Shown: positions 1 through 7,056 of the stretch, one piece after another
Layout of the letters: every line of letters begins with the position of its first letter
Position numbering within the stretch: position 1 is the stretch's first letter
Source: an uncultured Selenomonadaceae bacterium
GTDB taxonomy: Bacteria; Bacillota_C; Negativicutes; Selenomonadales; Selenomonadaceae
DNA length: 14,305 bases
NCBI GenBank assembly: GCA_946402475.1
Contig: CAMIWP010000009.1
Coordinates: forward strand, 1-14,305
Direction: 5' to 3'
Notes under the pieces: generated by a model
Seen by the model: only the letters and a program-made list of their open reading frames with translations
Databases searched by the model: none
What the model was told of the DNA's origin: nothing
Made by a program: the position numbers and the translations under genes

Positions 1-49
1 CCACATAGTAAGAGATGAAGCACGGGGGGTATACGGTTATGAAGCTTAG
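1..49 (+). CDS. ftsE: FtsE ATP-binding protein, C-terminal end only (partial)
   Basis: Only the last 15 codons are in the window (reading from base 2), ending in TAG at 47-49. The visible peptide contains IVRDEARGVYGYEA, which resembles the conserved tail of Firmicute FtsE proteins. FtsE is the cytoplasmic ABC ATPase that pairs with FtsX and drives septal wall hydrolysis. The frame overlaps the ftsX start at 39 by 11 nt, the usual ftsEX arrangement. Identification rests on this short tail plus the following ftsX, so it is partly inferred from context. Confidence 0.72.
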   Translation, partial: HIVRDEARGVYGYEA

Positions 50-926
50 GACCAGTGAATATTTCTTGCAGGAGGTATTCCATTCCTTGAAGCGGAATAA
101 CTGGATGACCTTTGCTTCCGTGGGCACCGTGGCAGTGTCTCTCTTCGTGCTGGGGGTGTTCCTCATCCTGGTGCTGAACATGAACCGCATGGCAGGGATG
201 CTGGAGTCCCAGGTGCAGATCAGCGTCTACCTTCAGGATGAGATCAAGGAATCCCGTCGGTTGAAGGTGGAGGAGGACATCCGGGAGATGCAGGGCGTGG
301 AGACGGTGAAGTACGTGAGCCGGGAAGAGGCCATGGAGCGCCTGAAGGAGCGGCTGGGAGATCAGAAGTACCTTTTGGATGCCTTGGGAGAGAGGAATCC
401 CCTGCCGGAATCCATGGAGGTGACGGTGAAGCTGCCGGAGATGGTTGAGACCGCAGCCGGGGCCATCGCGCAGATGGAGGGCGTGGAGGAGGCGAAATAC
501 GGTCAGGACGTGGTGGAGCATCTCTTTGACATCACGCGGCTCACCCGCATCTTCGGGTTGGTGCTCATGGTGCTCCTGGCCGGAGCTACCGTCTTTATCA
601 TCTCCAATACGATCCGTCTGACGGTATTCGCCCGCCGCAAGGAGATCGCTATCATGAAGTACGTGGGGGCGACGGACTGGTTCATCCGCTGGCCATTCCT
701 TCTGGAGGGCATGGTGCTGGGATTCATCGGCGGCATCTTTGCCGCTTTGGCCCTTCGCAGCTTTTACGCGGCCATGGCGGCAAAGATCTACAGCACACTG
801 GCCTTTTTCCCCCTCATGCCCCAGTACCCCTTCATGAACTATGTGGGCGTCGCCATCATTGCAAGCGGCATGGTGATCGGTACCATTGGCAGTACCATCT
901 CCCTGAAGCGGTTCTTGAACGTGTGA
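39..926 (+). CDS. ftsX: Cell division protein FtsX (ABC transporter permease-like)
   Basis: 295 aa, about the normal length for FtsX. It is the membrane half of FtsEX, which does not transport but passes ATP-driven conformational change to a wall hydrolase outside the membrane. Layout seen: a short cytoplasmic N-terminus, TM1 at about residues 22-48, an extracytoplasmic domain at about 49-165, then three hydrophobic segments at about 170-195, 220-247 and 268-290. The stretch with FARRKEIAIMKYVGAT after TM2 is the hallmark FtsX loop. I chose ATG 39 over ATG 15: a GGGGGG run lies just upstream, and the protein then begins MKLRTSEYFLQE as in other FtsX proteins. It overlaps ftsE by 11 nt, and the M23 hydrolase gene follows 17 nt after its stop. 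Family assignment is secure; partnership with the next gene is inference from order. Confidence 0.95.
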   Translation: MKLRTSEYFLQEVFHSLKRNNWMTFASVGTVAVSLFVLGVFLILVLNMNRMAGMLESQVQISVYLQDEIKESRRLKVEEDIREMQGVETVKYVSREEAMERLKERLGDQKYLLDALGERNPLPESMEVTVKLPEMVETAAGAIAQMEGVEEAKYGQDVVEHLFDITRLTRIFGLVLMVLLAGATVFIISNTIRLTVFARRKEIAIMKYVGATDWFIRWPFLLEGMVLGFIGGIFAALALRSFYAAMAAKIYSTLAFFPLMPQYPFMNYVGVAIIASGMVIGTIGSTISLKRFLNV

Positions 927-929
927 CAC

Positions 930-939
930 GGGGGGAGAG
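930..939 (+). promoter_or_regulatory. Ribosome binding site deciding a TTG start
   Basis: The purine run GGGGGGAGAG ends 4 nt before TTG 944. It supports TTG 944 as the start of the M23 gene rather than GTG 923, which overlaps the ftsX stop, lacks a comparable upstream site and would put this run inside the gene. Confidence 0.6.
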
Positions 940-943
940 TTCA

Positions 944-2077
944 TTGGCGAAACAGGCATTTTTGGCGGGTCTTTTGGCCTGTGTCCTGGCGGCGGCCCCT
1001 CCGGCTGTCCTCCATGCGGACGAGCTGGAGGACGAGAAGGCCGCCTACGAGGAACAAGCTCAGAGGCGGTTGGAGGAGAGCGGGAGGATCCAGACGGAGA
1101 TCGACGAGCTCTCGGAGGAAAAGCGCATCCTCGATATGGAGGCCGACGAGGCCGTGGCGAATTACAAGACACTCAAGGCAGAACTGGATGACATCCTGGA
1201 GCGCATCTCCGTCAACGAGGCCCGGCTGAAAGAGGTCCAAGCGGATTACGAGAAGAAACTGGGGATTCTCGGCAAGCGGGTGAGGGACATCTACATCAAC
1301 GGGCAGATCAGCTACTTGGATGTGGTCTTCGGGGCGAAGGACTTTCAGGATCTCATGACCCGCATGGATCTTTTGAAGCGCATCATCCGCCAGGACTACG
1401 ATCTGGTGCAGGCCGTACTGGCGGAACGCAGGGAGATCGAGGATACGAAGTCCAAGCTGGAAGAGGACAAGCAGGCCCAGGAGCCGAAGGTACGTGCGGC
1501 CGAAAAGGCCAAGGACACCATGGTGGAGAAGCAGAGGAAGCGGCAGGCTTTGCTGGACAAGATGAAGAGCGACAAGGCCACCATTGACCGGGAGTATGAC
1601 GAGCTCATGGCGGCGTCGAAAAAGGTAGAGGAGCTGATCCAGGCGAGGAAATCCCGGGTGTCCGGCAGCTATGCCGCCTATACCGGCGGCGGTGGCGGCG
1701 GCATGATCTGGCCGATCCCGGGCCCCATCACCTCGGAGTTCGGCTGGCGGGTGCATCCCATTACGGGCACCCAGAAATTCCACAGCGGCATCGACATCGG
1801 AGGCGATTACGGCGAGCCGGTGGTAGCGGCAGCCAGCGGCGTCGTGACGGATGCCTGCTGGATCTCCGGCTACGGCTATACGGTCATCATCGACCACGGC
1901 GGCGGCGTTTCCACCCTCTACGGGCACAATCAGGGCTTTGCCGTGGGCCCGGGACAGACGGTATCCCAGGGACAGACCATTGCCTATTGCGGTTCCACGG
2001 GAAATTCCACGGGCCCCCACTGCCACTTTGAGGTCCGGGTGAACGGTTCCGTGGTGAGTCCCTACGGATATTTGTGA
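944..2077 (+). CDS. Secreted coiled-coil M23 metallopeptidase (EnvC-type murein hydrolase)
   Basis: 377 aa from TTG 944. A signal peptide is visible: one lysine, a hydrophobic core, then LHA-DE as a likely cleavage site near residue 23. Residues about 24-245 are charged, heptad-like coiled coil. A glycine run near 248-253 links to a C-terminal M23 (LytM) domain. Zinc ligands are all present: H280 and D284 in HSGID, and H361 in HCH. The partner histidines H328 (LYGH) and H359 are present too. It should therefore be an active peptidoglycan endopeptidase or amidase-type hydrolase, unlike E. coli EnvC, whose LytM domain is catalytically dead and only activates amidases. The coiled coil is the part that docks on FtsX in EnvC and PcsB. 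Position directly after ftsX suggests this is the FtsEX-controlled hydrolase. GTG 923 is an alternative start and would add seven residues before the signal peptide. Confidence 0.9.
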   Translation: MAKQAFLAGLLACVLAAAPPAVLHADELEDEKAAYEEQAQRRLEESGRIQTEIDELSEEKRILDMEADEAVANYKTLKAELDDILERISVNEARLKEVQADYEKKLGILGKRVRDIYINGQISYLDVVFGAKDFQDLMTRMDLLKRIIRQDYDLVQAVLAERREIEDTKSKLEEDKQAQEPKVRAAEKAKDTMVEKQRKRQALLDKMKSDKATIDREYDELMAASKKVEELIQARKSRVSGSYAAYTGGGGGGMIWPIPGPITSEFGWRVHPITGTQKFHSGIDIGGDYGEPVVAAASGVVTDACWISGYGYTVIIDHGGGVSTLYGHNQGFAVGPGQTVSQGQTIAYCGSTGNSTGPHCHFEVRVNGSVVSPYGYL

Positions 2078-2102
2078 TGAGCAAGACAGCTAGAGGTAAG
2101 CT

Positions 2103-3254
2103 ATGAGCAAGATAAAACTTGGGGCGATCATCGCCGCCACGGCGGTGGCGTCTGTCCTTTTGACTCTGGGCGGGCTGTGCTATGCCCTGGGGATGACGGG
2201 GCAGAAGGCGGGGGATGTCCTTCGCTTCGCGGGAGCCCTGAAATTCATCGAGTCCCGCTATGTGAACGAGGTGGATACGACAAAGCTCATGGACGGGGCC
2301 ATCTCCGGCATGGTCCAGTCCCTTGGGGATCCCCATTCCATCTATTTGGAACCGAAGATGTACCGCCAGCTCATGGACCATACGGAAGGCTCCTTCGGCG
2401 GCGTGGGCATCTACATGGGGTTCAAGGATAACAAGGTATCCGTGATCTCCGTCATGGAGAACTCGCCGGCCGCCAAGGCCGGCATGGAGGCGAACGACGA
2501 GATCCTCGCGGTGGACGGCACCCCGGTGACAGAGATGCAGCCCGAGGAGGTTGCCATCCACATACGGGGAAAGGTGGGCACCGATGTCACCCTTTCCGTT
2601 CGTCGGAACGGGACGGAGACGAGGGAATTCGTCATCACCCGGGATACCATACAAGTGAAGACCGCCGCGGGAAAGATGCTGGAGGACGGCATGGGCTACA
2701 TTCGCATCGTTTCCTTCAGCGAGAACACCCCCGAGGAGTTCCGGGAAGCCTATGGGAAACTGGAGGGCGAGGGGATGAAGGGACTCATCATCGACCTCAG
2801 GGAAAATCCCGGAGGCCTGGTCACCAGCAGCGTGGAGATCGCGAGCATGATAGTGCCGGAGGGCCCCGTGGTTTCCGTGGTGGAGCGCAGCGGGAAAAAG
2901 GAAGAGTACACCTCCGACCTGAAGGAAACGAAGTATCCCTTGGTGGTGCTCATCGACGGAAACAGCGCCAGCGCGGCGGAGATTCTGGCGGGGGCCGTTC
3001 AGGACACGGGGGCGGGGACCCTTGTGGGAACGAAATCCTACGGCAAAGGTTCGGTGCAGATGGTCATGCCCATCTTTCACGACGATGCCATCAAGCTGAC
3101 CATCGCGAAATATTTTACCCCAAAGGGGCGCAGCATCGACGGGGTGGGCATTGAGCCGGATGTGAACATCGGACTTTCCCCCGGCGAGACGACGGATGTG
3201 CAGCTGGCCAAGGCGGAGGACGTGCTGAAGGGCAAGATGGAGGGTAGGGAGTAA
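2103..3254 (+). CDS. ctpA: S41 family C-terminal processing protease (CtpA)
   Basis: 383 aa, membrane-anchored serine protease facing outside the cytoplasm. One N-terminal hydrophobic segment (about residues 7-30) acts as signal anchor. A PDZ domain follows at about 98-185 (FGGVGIYMG, then AGMEANDEILAVDG). The S41 catalytic domain spans about 190-360. The catalytic Ser290 lies in NSASAAE, Lys315 in SYGKGSVQ, and Gln319 ends that motif. The Ser-Lys spacing of 25 matches E. coli Prc (S430/K455). It ends soon after the protease domain, so it lacks the C-terminal peptidoglycan-binding domain of some Firmicute CtpA proteins. ATG 2103 has AGAGGT 5 nt upstream. It starts 25 nt after the M23 stop and is probably cotranscribed with it; turnover of wall enzymes is a plausible role by analogy with other Ctp proteases, not shown here. 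Confidence 0.93.
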   Translation: MSKIKLGAIIAATAVASVLLTLGGLCYALGMTGQKAGDVLRFAGALKFIESRYVNEVDTTKLMDGAISGMVQSLGDPHSIYLEPKMYRQLMDHTEGSFGGVGIYMGFKDNKVSVISVMENSPAAKAGMEANDEILAVDGTPVTEMQPEEVAIHIRGKVGTDVTLSVRRNGTETREFVITRDTIQVKTAAGKMLEDGMGYIRIVSFSENTPEEFREAYGKLEGEGMKGLIIDLRENPGGLVTSSVEIASMIVPEGPVVSVVERSGKKEEYTSDLKETKYPLVVLIDGNSASAAEILAGAVQDTGAGTLVGTKSYGKGSVQMVMPIFHDDAIKLTIAKYFTPKGRSIDGVGIEPDVNIGLSPGETTDVQLAKAEDVLKGKMEGRE

Positions 3255-3260
3255 AGCTCC

Positions 3261-3288
3261 CTGCCAATGTGTTTATTCAAATTATAAG
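3261..3288 (+). promoter_or_regulatory. Weak candidate promoter for the NSS transporter gene
   Basis: CTGCCA (3261-3266) and TATAAG (3283-3288) are separated by 16 nt and match the sigma-70/A boxes at 4/6 and 5/6. The gap between ctpA and the next gene is distinctly AT-rich here (TTTATTCAAATTATAAGG). A 7-bp inverted repeat (CCTGCCA 3260-3266, TGGCAGG 3293-3299) flanks the -10. Read-through from ctpA is equally possible because no terminator is visible between the genes. Confidence 0.3.
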
Positions 3289-3342
3289 GAACTGGCAGGC
3301 AAGATATATGAGTTGTTTCCGAACAGTTCCCAAGGATTGGCG

Positions 3343-4725
3343 GTGTTATTTTTGGAGCGAGGCAGTTTTTCTTCAAGGTTGGGATTTATCCTGGTGTCGG
3401 CGGGCTGTGCCATCGGGCTCGGCAATGTCTGGCGGTTTCCCTATATCACGGGGCAGTACGGCGGCGCGGCATTCGTGCTCATTTACCTGATTTTTTTGTT
3501 GATCCTGGGGCTTCCCATCATGGTGGCGGAGTTTTCCGTGGGACGAGCCAGCAAGCGCAGTCCCGCCATGTCCTTTGACATGCTGGAACCCAAGGGGACG
3601 AAATGGCATCTTCACAAATACACGGCCATCGGCGGCAACCTGATTCTCATGATGTTCTACACCACCGTATCCGGGTGGATGCTCTACTATCTTTGCAAAA
3701 TGGCCTCGGGGGGATTGGACGGCCTGGATGTGGAGGCCGTGGGCGGCGTGTTCGGCGCCCTTCTGGAGGATCCCGTCGCACTGGCGGGAAACATGATGGC
3801 CATCGTGCTCCTCTGCGGCGGGGTCTGCTACATGGGAGCCGAGAGGGGAGTGGAGCGCATCTCCAAGTGGATCATGACCTGCCTTCTCATCCTGATGGTG
3901 ATTCTGGCGGTGCATGCCATTCTCCTGCCGGGGAGCGGTGAGGGCCTGCGCTATTATCTTTTGCCGGATTTCGACCGCCTCCTGCAGTCCGGGTTGGACG
4001 AAGCGGTCTTTGCCGCCATGGGGCAGGCGTTTTTTACCCTTTCCATCGGCATCGGATCCTTGGCTATTTTCGGCAGTTACATCGGCAAGGAGAAACGTCT
4101 GACCGGCGAAGCCGCCTGGGTCATTCTCCTGGATACCTTCGTGGCCCTGACGGCGGGACTCATCATTTTTCCCGCTTGCTTCAGCTTCGGCGTGAACCCC
4201 GGCAGCGGGCCGAACCTGCTCTTTGTGACATTGCCTAACGTGTTCAACAGCATGCCCATGGGACGCCTCTGGGGAACTCTGTTCTTCCTCTTCATGACCT
4301 TCGCCGCCATGTCCACGGTCATCGCAGTTTTCGAGACCATTCTGGCTTCCTTCATGGAACTCTTACAAAAGGATCGCAGGATCATCATCCTGTGGGGGAT
4401 CCCCGCCATCATCCTCCTGTCCATGCCCTGCGTGCTGGGCTTCAATCTCTGGAGCGGCATCCAGCCCTTGGGGGAGGGCACCGTCATCCTGGATCTGGAG
4501 GATTTCTTGGTGAGCAACAACCTCCTGCCCCTGGGCTCCCTTGTCTACCTCGGTTTCTGCACGAGCCGTTACGGATGGGGCTGGGAGAATTTCATCCGGG
4601 AGGCCGATACGGGAGAGGGACTGAGATTCCCCCGTTGGATTCGCTTTTACGCCACCTACATCCTCCCCCTGATCGTTCTCTGCATCTTTGTTCGGGGATA
4701 TTATGCGGTATTTTTCGCAAAGTAG
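3343..4725 (+). CDS. Sodium-dependent NSS-family (SNF) amino-acid-type transporter
   Basis: 460 aa from GTG 3343. It is an inner-membrane Na+ symporter of the LeuT/NSS fold. TM1 carries the family signature AIGLGNVWRFPY with GQYGG after it. TM6 carries QAFFTLSIGIGS, the unwound sodium and substrate-binding segment. I count 11 hydrophobic segments, typical of bacterial NSS members, which often lack LeuT's twelfth helix. The substrate cannot be read from the sequence; amino acids or related amines are the family norm. Start choice is uncertain. GTG 3343 has AAGGA 6 nt upstream, while TTG 3352 would give MERGSFSSRLGF, closer to the usual family N-terminus. TTG 3313 would add ten residues and has no good site. 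It lies alone between the ctpA operon and the c-di-GMP gene, so context does not indicate a substrate. Confidence 0.92.
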   Translation: MLFLERGSFSSRLGFILVSAGCAIGLGNVWRFPYITGQYGGAAFVLIYLIFLLILGLPIMVAEFSVGRASKRSPAMSFDMLEPKGTKWHLHKYTAIGGNLILMMFYTTVSGWMLYYLCKMASGGLDGLDVEAVGGVFGALLEDPVALAGNMMAIVLLCGGVCYMGAERGVERISKWIMTCLLILMVILAVHAILLPGSGEGLRYYLLPDFDRLLQSGLDEAVFAAMGQAFFTLSIGIGSLAIFGSYIGKEKRLTGEAAWVILLDTFVALTAGLIIFPACFSFGVNPGSGPNLLFVTLPNVFNSMPMGRLWGTLFFLFMTFAAMSTVIAVFETILASFMELLQKDRRIIILWGIPAIILLSMPCVLGFNLWSGIQPLGEGTVILDLEDFLVSNNLLPLGSLVYLGFCTSRYGWGWENFIREADTGEGLRFPRWIRFYATYILPLIVLCIFVRGYYAVFFAK

Positions 4726-4756
4726 GAATTTTATCTGCGCCTTTCTTTCTTAAGGC

Positions 4757-4785
4757 TTGAAAAAAATTTTTGTTTCGTATATGAT
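4757..4785 (+). promoter_or_regulatory. Strong sigma-70/A type promoter for the EAL-queF unit
   Basis: TTGAAA (4757-4762) and TATGAT (4780-4785) are 17 nt apart, each one mismatch from consensus. The spacer holds an A7T5 tract. Transcription would begin near 4792, leaving a leader of about 24 nt before ATG 4816. No riboswitch-sized leader fits, so no preQ1 control is apparent from this promoter. Confidence 0.72.
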
Positions 4786-4815
4786 GAAAGAAAAGCGTGC
4801 AAGGATGATGGAGCG

Positions 4816-6522
4816 ATGCAGAAGACGGACAAGGTATCCTTGAGTCCTACCTTAAAAAAATTCAAATTCTTTTTTGATCTCATAAAGCGCACCACGGACG
4901 CGTACCTGTTTTGCGCGGATATGAAGACGAATACGGTGATGCTGTCGCCGAATCTGGTGCAGGACTTCGATTTGCCCGGGGAAGTGCTTCATGATTTCGA
5001 TCAGTACTGGAGTCCCATGATCCATCCGGAGGAACGGGGTCCCTACATGGCCTCCATGCGGGCCATCATGAGCAACAGGAATGTCTACGAGCATTTTCTG
5101 GAATATCGGGTCAAAAATCGGAAGGGCGAGTATGTCTGGATTTGTTGCCGGGGACGGGTAGGTCTGGAGCACGACGGATCGCCCTTGGTCTTCACGGGCA
5201 TGATTACGCGGATGACCCAGCGAAACCAGGCGGATGAGGTCACGGGACTTCTCAATAAATACCAGTTTGAGCACGGCATGAAGATGGCCTTGGCAGGTTA
5301 TCGCGTCACCGAGGAAGGCGGCGCGGTCATCCTCTTCGGCCTCGATAATTTCAAGATCGTCAATGAGACGCACAACCGGTTGGTGGGGGATCAGGTGCTT
5401 CGCCATGTGGCCCGGACGGTGAGCAGCATCCTGCCGCCCATGCTGACCCTTTACAAATTGGACGGGGACGTGTTCGCCGTCATCTATCCGGGAGCCGGAC
5501 AGGCAGAGGTGGACGAGTTCTTCACCGGGGTCCAGCGCAGCTTGGCGCAGCCCCAGAGCGTGGACGGGCGCACCTATTTCTGCACCGTTTCTGCGGGCAC
5601 GGTGTTCTACCCGGAGAGCGGCAAGGACTATCTCGTTCTGCACAAGCACGCCGAGGCTGCCATGGACATTGCCAAGCGGGAGGGAAAGAACCGCAACTGC
5701 ATCTTCAGCAAAGAGCAATACAACCGGTGGGTGCGATCCATCTCCATGCGGGACAGCCTCAGGGAGAGCGTGGAGAACGGGTGCTCGGGATTCAATCTCT
5801 TTTTCCAGCCCCAGGTATCGGCCAGGGATCAGAGGCTTATCGGGGCGGAGGCCCTTCTCCGCTGGAAGAATCCCAAGGGACGCATGGTATCCCCCATGGA
5901 GTTTATCCCCATCCTGGAGGAGACCATGCTCATCATTCCCGTGGGGCGTTGGATCGTGGAGGAGGCCCTTCGGGTCTGCAAGAAGTGGCGCAGGCTTCTC
6001 CCGGACTTCAAGGTCAGCGTGAATCTCAGCTACGAGCAGGTGAAGGACGCCAGCTTCAAGGACTTCGTGAACGACTGCATCGAGCGTTACGAGCTCCCGC
6101 CGGAGGCGGTGGTCCTTGAGCTTACCGAGAGCAAGATCATCGCGGACTGGAACTTCATCAATCGGGAATTCGATTATTTCCGCAGGAAGGGCATCGCCAT
6201 TGCCATGGATGATTTCGGCACGGGGTATTCTTCTCTGGCTACGTTGAAAAATCTTTCCTGTGACATCGTGAAGATCGACCGGGAATTTGTGAAGAACATC
6301 CTGGACAACGATTTCGACCGGCGCTTGGTGAAATATACGGTGGAGATCTGCCACAGCATTGGGATGAAGACCTGCATTGAGGGCGTGGAGGAAGAGGAGG
6401 AGTACGAGCTCCTTCGGCGGGAATGCGACGCGGATACCATACAGGGGTATCTCTTCGGGCGTCCCGAGTCCATTGAGAGTTTTGAGGAGAAGTTCCTGAA
6501 CGCGGGAAAGGTTGAGGAGTGA
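4816..6522 (+). CDS. PAS-GGDEF-EAL protein, probable c-di-GMP phosphodiesterase
   Basis: 568 aa, with no signal peptide or membrane segment, so cytoplasmic. Order: a PAS_3-like sensor at about residues 15-135, a GGDEF domain at about 140-300, and an EAL domain at about 320-560. The GGDEF signature is degenerate, reading D216-G-D-V-F220, and no RxxD inhibitory site is seen before it, so cyclase activity is unlikely. The EAL domain looks intact: E345-A-L, N403, E435, D465-D466 in DDFGTG, K486, E522 in IEGVE and Q543 in QGY. The net activity is therefore probably hydrolysis of c-di-GMP to pGpG, with the GGDEF domain possibly binding GTP as an allosteric site, as in some GGDEF-EAL proteins. ATG 4816 has AAGGA 10 nt upstream and GGAG closer in. 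queF follows after 2 nt. The signal sensed by the PAS domain is unknown. Confidence 0.93.
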   Translation: MQKTDKVSLSPTLKKFKFFFDLIKRTTDAYLFCADMKTNTVMLSPNLVQDFDLPGEVLHDFDQYWSPMIHPEERGPYMASMRAIMSNRNVYEHFLEYRVKNRKGEYVWICCRGRVGLEHDGSPLVFTGMITRMTQRNQADEVTGLLNKYQFEHGMKMALAGYRVTEEGGAVILFGLDNFKIVNETHNRLVGDQVLRHVARTVSSILPPMLTLYKLDGDVFAVIYPGAGQAEVDEFFTGVQRSLAQPQSVDGRTYFCTVSAGTVFYPESGKDYLVLHKHAEAAMDIAKREGKNRNCIFSKEQYNRWVRSISMRDSLRESVENGCSGFNLFFQPQVSARDQRLIGAEALLRWKNPKGRMVSPMEFIPILEETMLIIPVGRWIVEEALRVCKKWRRLLPDFKVSVNLSYEQVKDASFKDFVNDCIERYELPPEAVVLELTESKIIADWNFINREFDYFRRKGIAIAMDDFGTGYSSLATLKNLSCDIVKIDREFVKNILDNDFDRRLVKYTVEICHSIGMKTCIEGVEEEEEYELLRRECDADTIQGYLFGRPESIESFEEKFLNAGKVEE

Positions 6523-6524
6523 CC

Positions 6525-7019
6525 ATGGCCAGGGATCGAGCAGAGGAAGGCATCACCCTGTTGGGGCAGAAGGGGGTTGCTTACTCCTTCGATTATCGCC
6601 CCGAGGTCTTGGAGACTTTTGAGAACAGACATTCGGATCGGGACTACTGGGTGAAGTTCAACTGTCCGGAGTTCACCACCCTCTGTCCCATCACGGGGCA
6701 ACCGGATTTTGCCACCCTTTACATTTCTTACGTGCCGGACAGGAAGATGGTGGAGAGCAAGTCCCTGAAGCTCTACCTCGTGAGCTTTCGCAGCCACGGG
6801 GATTTCCATGAGGACGTGGTGAACGTCATCCTGAAGGATCTCATAAAGCTCATGGATCCCCGTTATATTGAGGTTTGGGGGAAGTTCCTGCCGCGGGGGG
6901 GGATTTCCATTGATCCCTACGTCAACTACGGGCGCCCGGGAACGAAATACGAGAAACTTGCCTGGGATCGCTTCGCGAATCATGACATGGCGGGCATGGA
7001 CAAGGTGGATAACAGATAG
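6525..7019 (+). CDS. queF: NADPH-dependent 7-cyano-7-deazaguanine (preQ0) reductase QueF
   Basis: 164 aa, almost identical in length to B. subtilis QueF and of the short unimodular type. It reduces the nitrile of preQ0 to the amine of preQ1, the last free-base step of queuosine synthesis for tRNA wobble position 34. Catalytic Cys54 lies in [12 protein letters not shown] with Asp61 in the same motif. The QueF NADPH motif ESKSLKLY starts at E77, and His95-Glu96 lie in FHED. The conserved [10 protein letters not shown] and [10 protein letters not shown] blocks are present. ATG 6525 has GAGGAG 6 nt upstream, inside the end of the EAL gene, so translation is probably coupled. A GTG at 6519 is also in frame but lies within that site. 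The other queuosine genes (queC, queD, queE, tgt) are not in the window. Confidence 0.96.
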   Translation: MARDRAEEGITLLGQKGVAYSFDYRPEVLETFENRHSDRDYWVKFNCPEFTTLCPITGQPDFATLYISYVPDRKMVESKSLKLYLVSFRSHGDFHEDVVNVILKDLIKLMDPRYIEVWGKFLPRGGISIDPYVNYGRPGTKYEKLAWDRFANHDMAGMDKVDNR

Positions 7020-7026
7020 GAGGAGG

Positions 7027-7056
7027 GGAGCCTTCCCGGTGGGGAAGGCTCCTTTT
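7027..7056 (+). terminator. Rho-independent terminator after queF
   Basis: A perfect 11-bp stem (GGAGCCTTCCC at 7027-7037 with GGGAAGGCTCC at 7042-7052) has a 4-nt loop and is followed by TTTT. It begins 8 nt after the queF stop. On the other strand the stem follows the heptosyltransferase stop almost directly but has no T run behind it, so it should work mainly for queF. Confidence 0.88.

Noticed and set aside
1887..3080. A 397-codon minus-strand frame across the M23/ctpA junction, and a similar one at 941-2026
   Set aside because: Both are antisense to genes with intact active sites and show no plausible protein features.
4733..4775. Possible terminator after the NSS transporter (GCCTT / AAGGC with an A/T tract behind)
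   Set aside because: The stem is only 5 bp with an 8-nt loop, and the A/T tract is better explained as the spacer of the downstream promoter.
4786..4815. A preQ1 riboswitch controlling the queF unit
   Set aside because: The leader after the predicted start is only about 24 nt and no preQ1 pseudoknot pattern is visible; queF itself follows the upstream gene by 2 nt.
4852..6354. A 500-codon open frame on the minus strand opposite the GGDEF-EAL gene
   Set aside because: It lies fully inside a gene with clear catalytic motifs, has His/Leu/Pro-rich composition typical of antisense reading, and no family was recognised.
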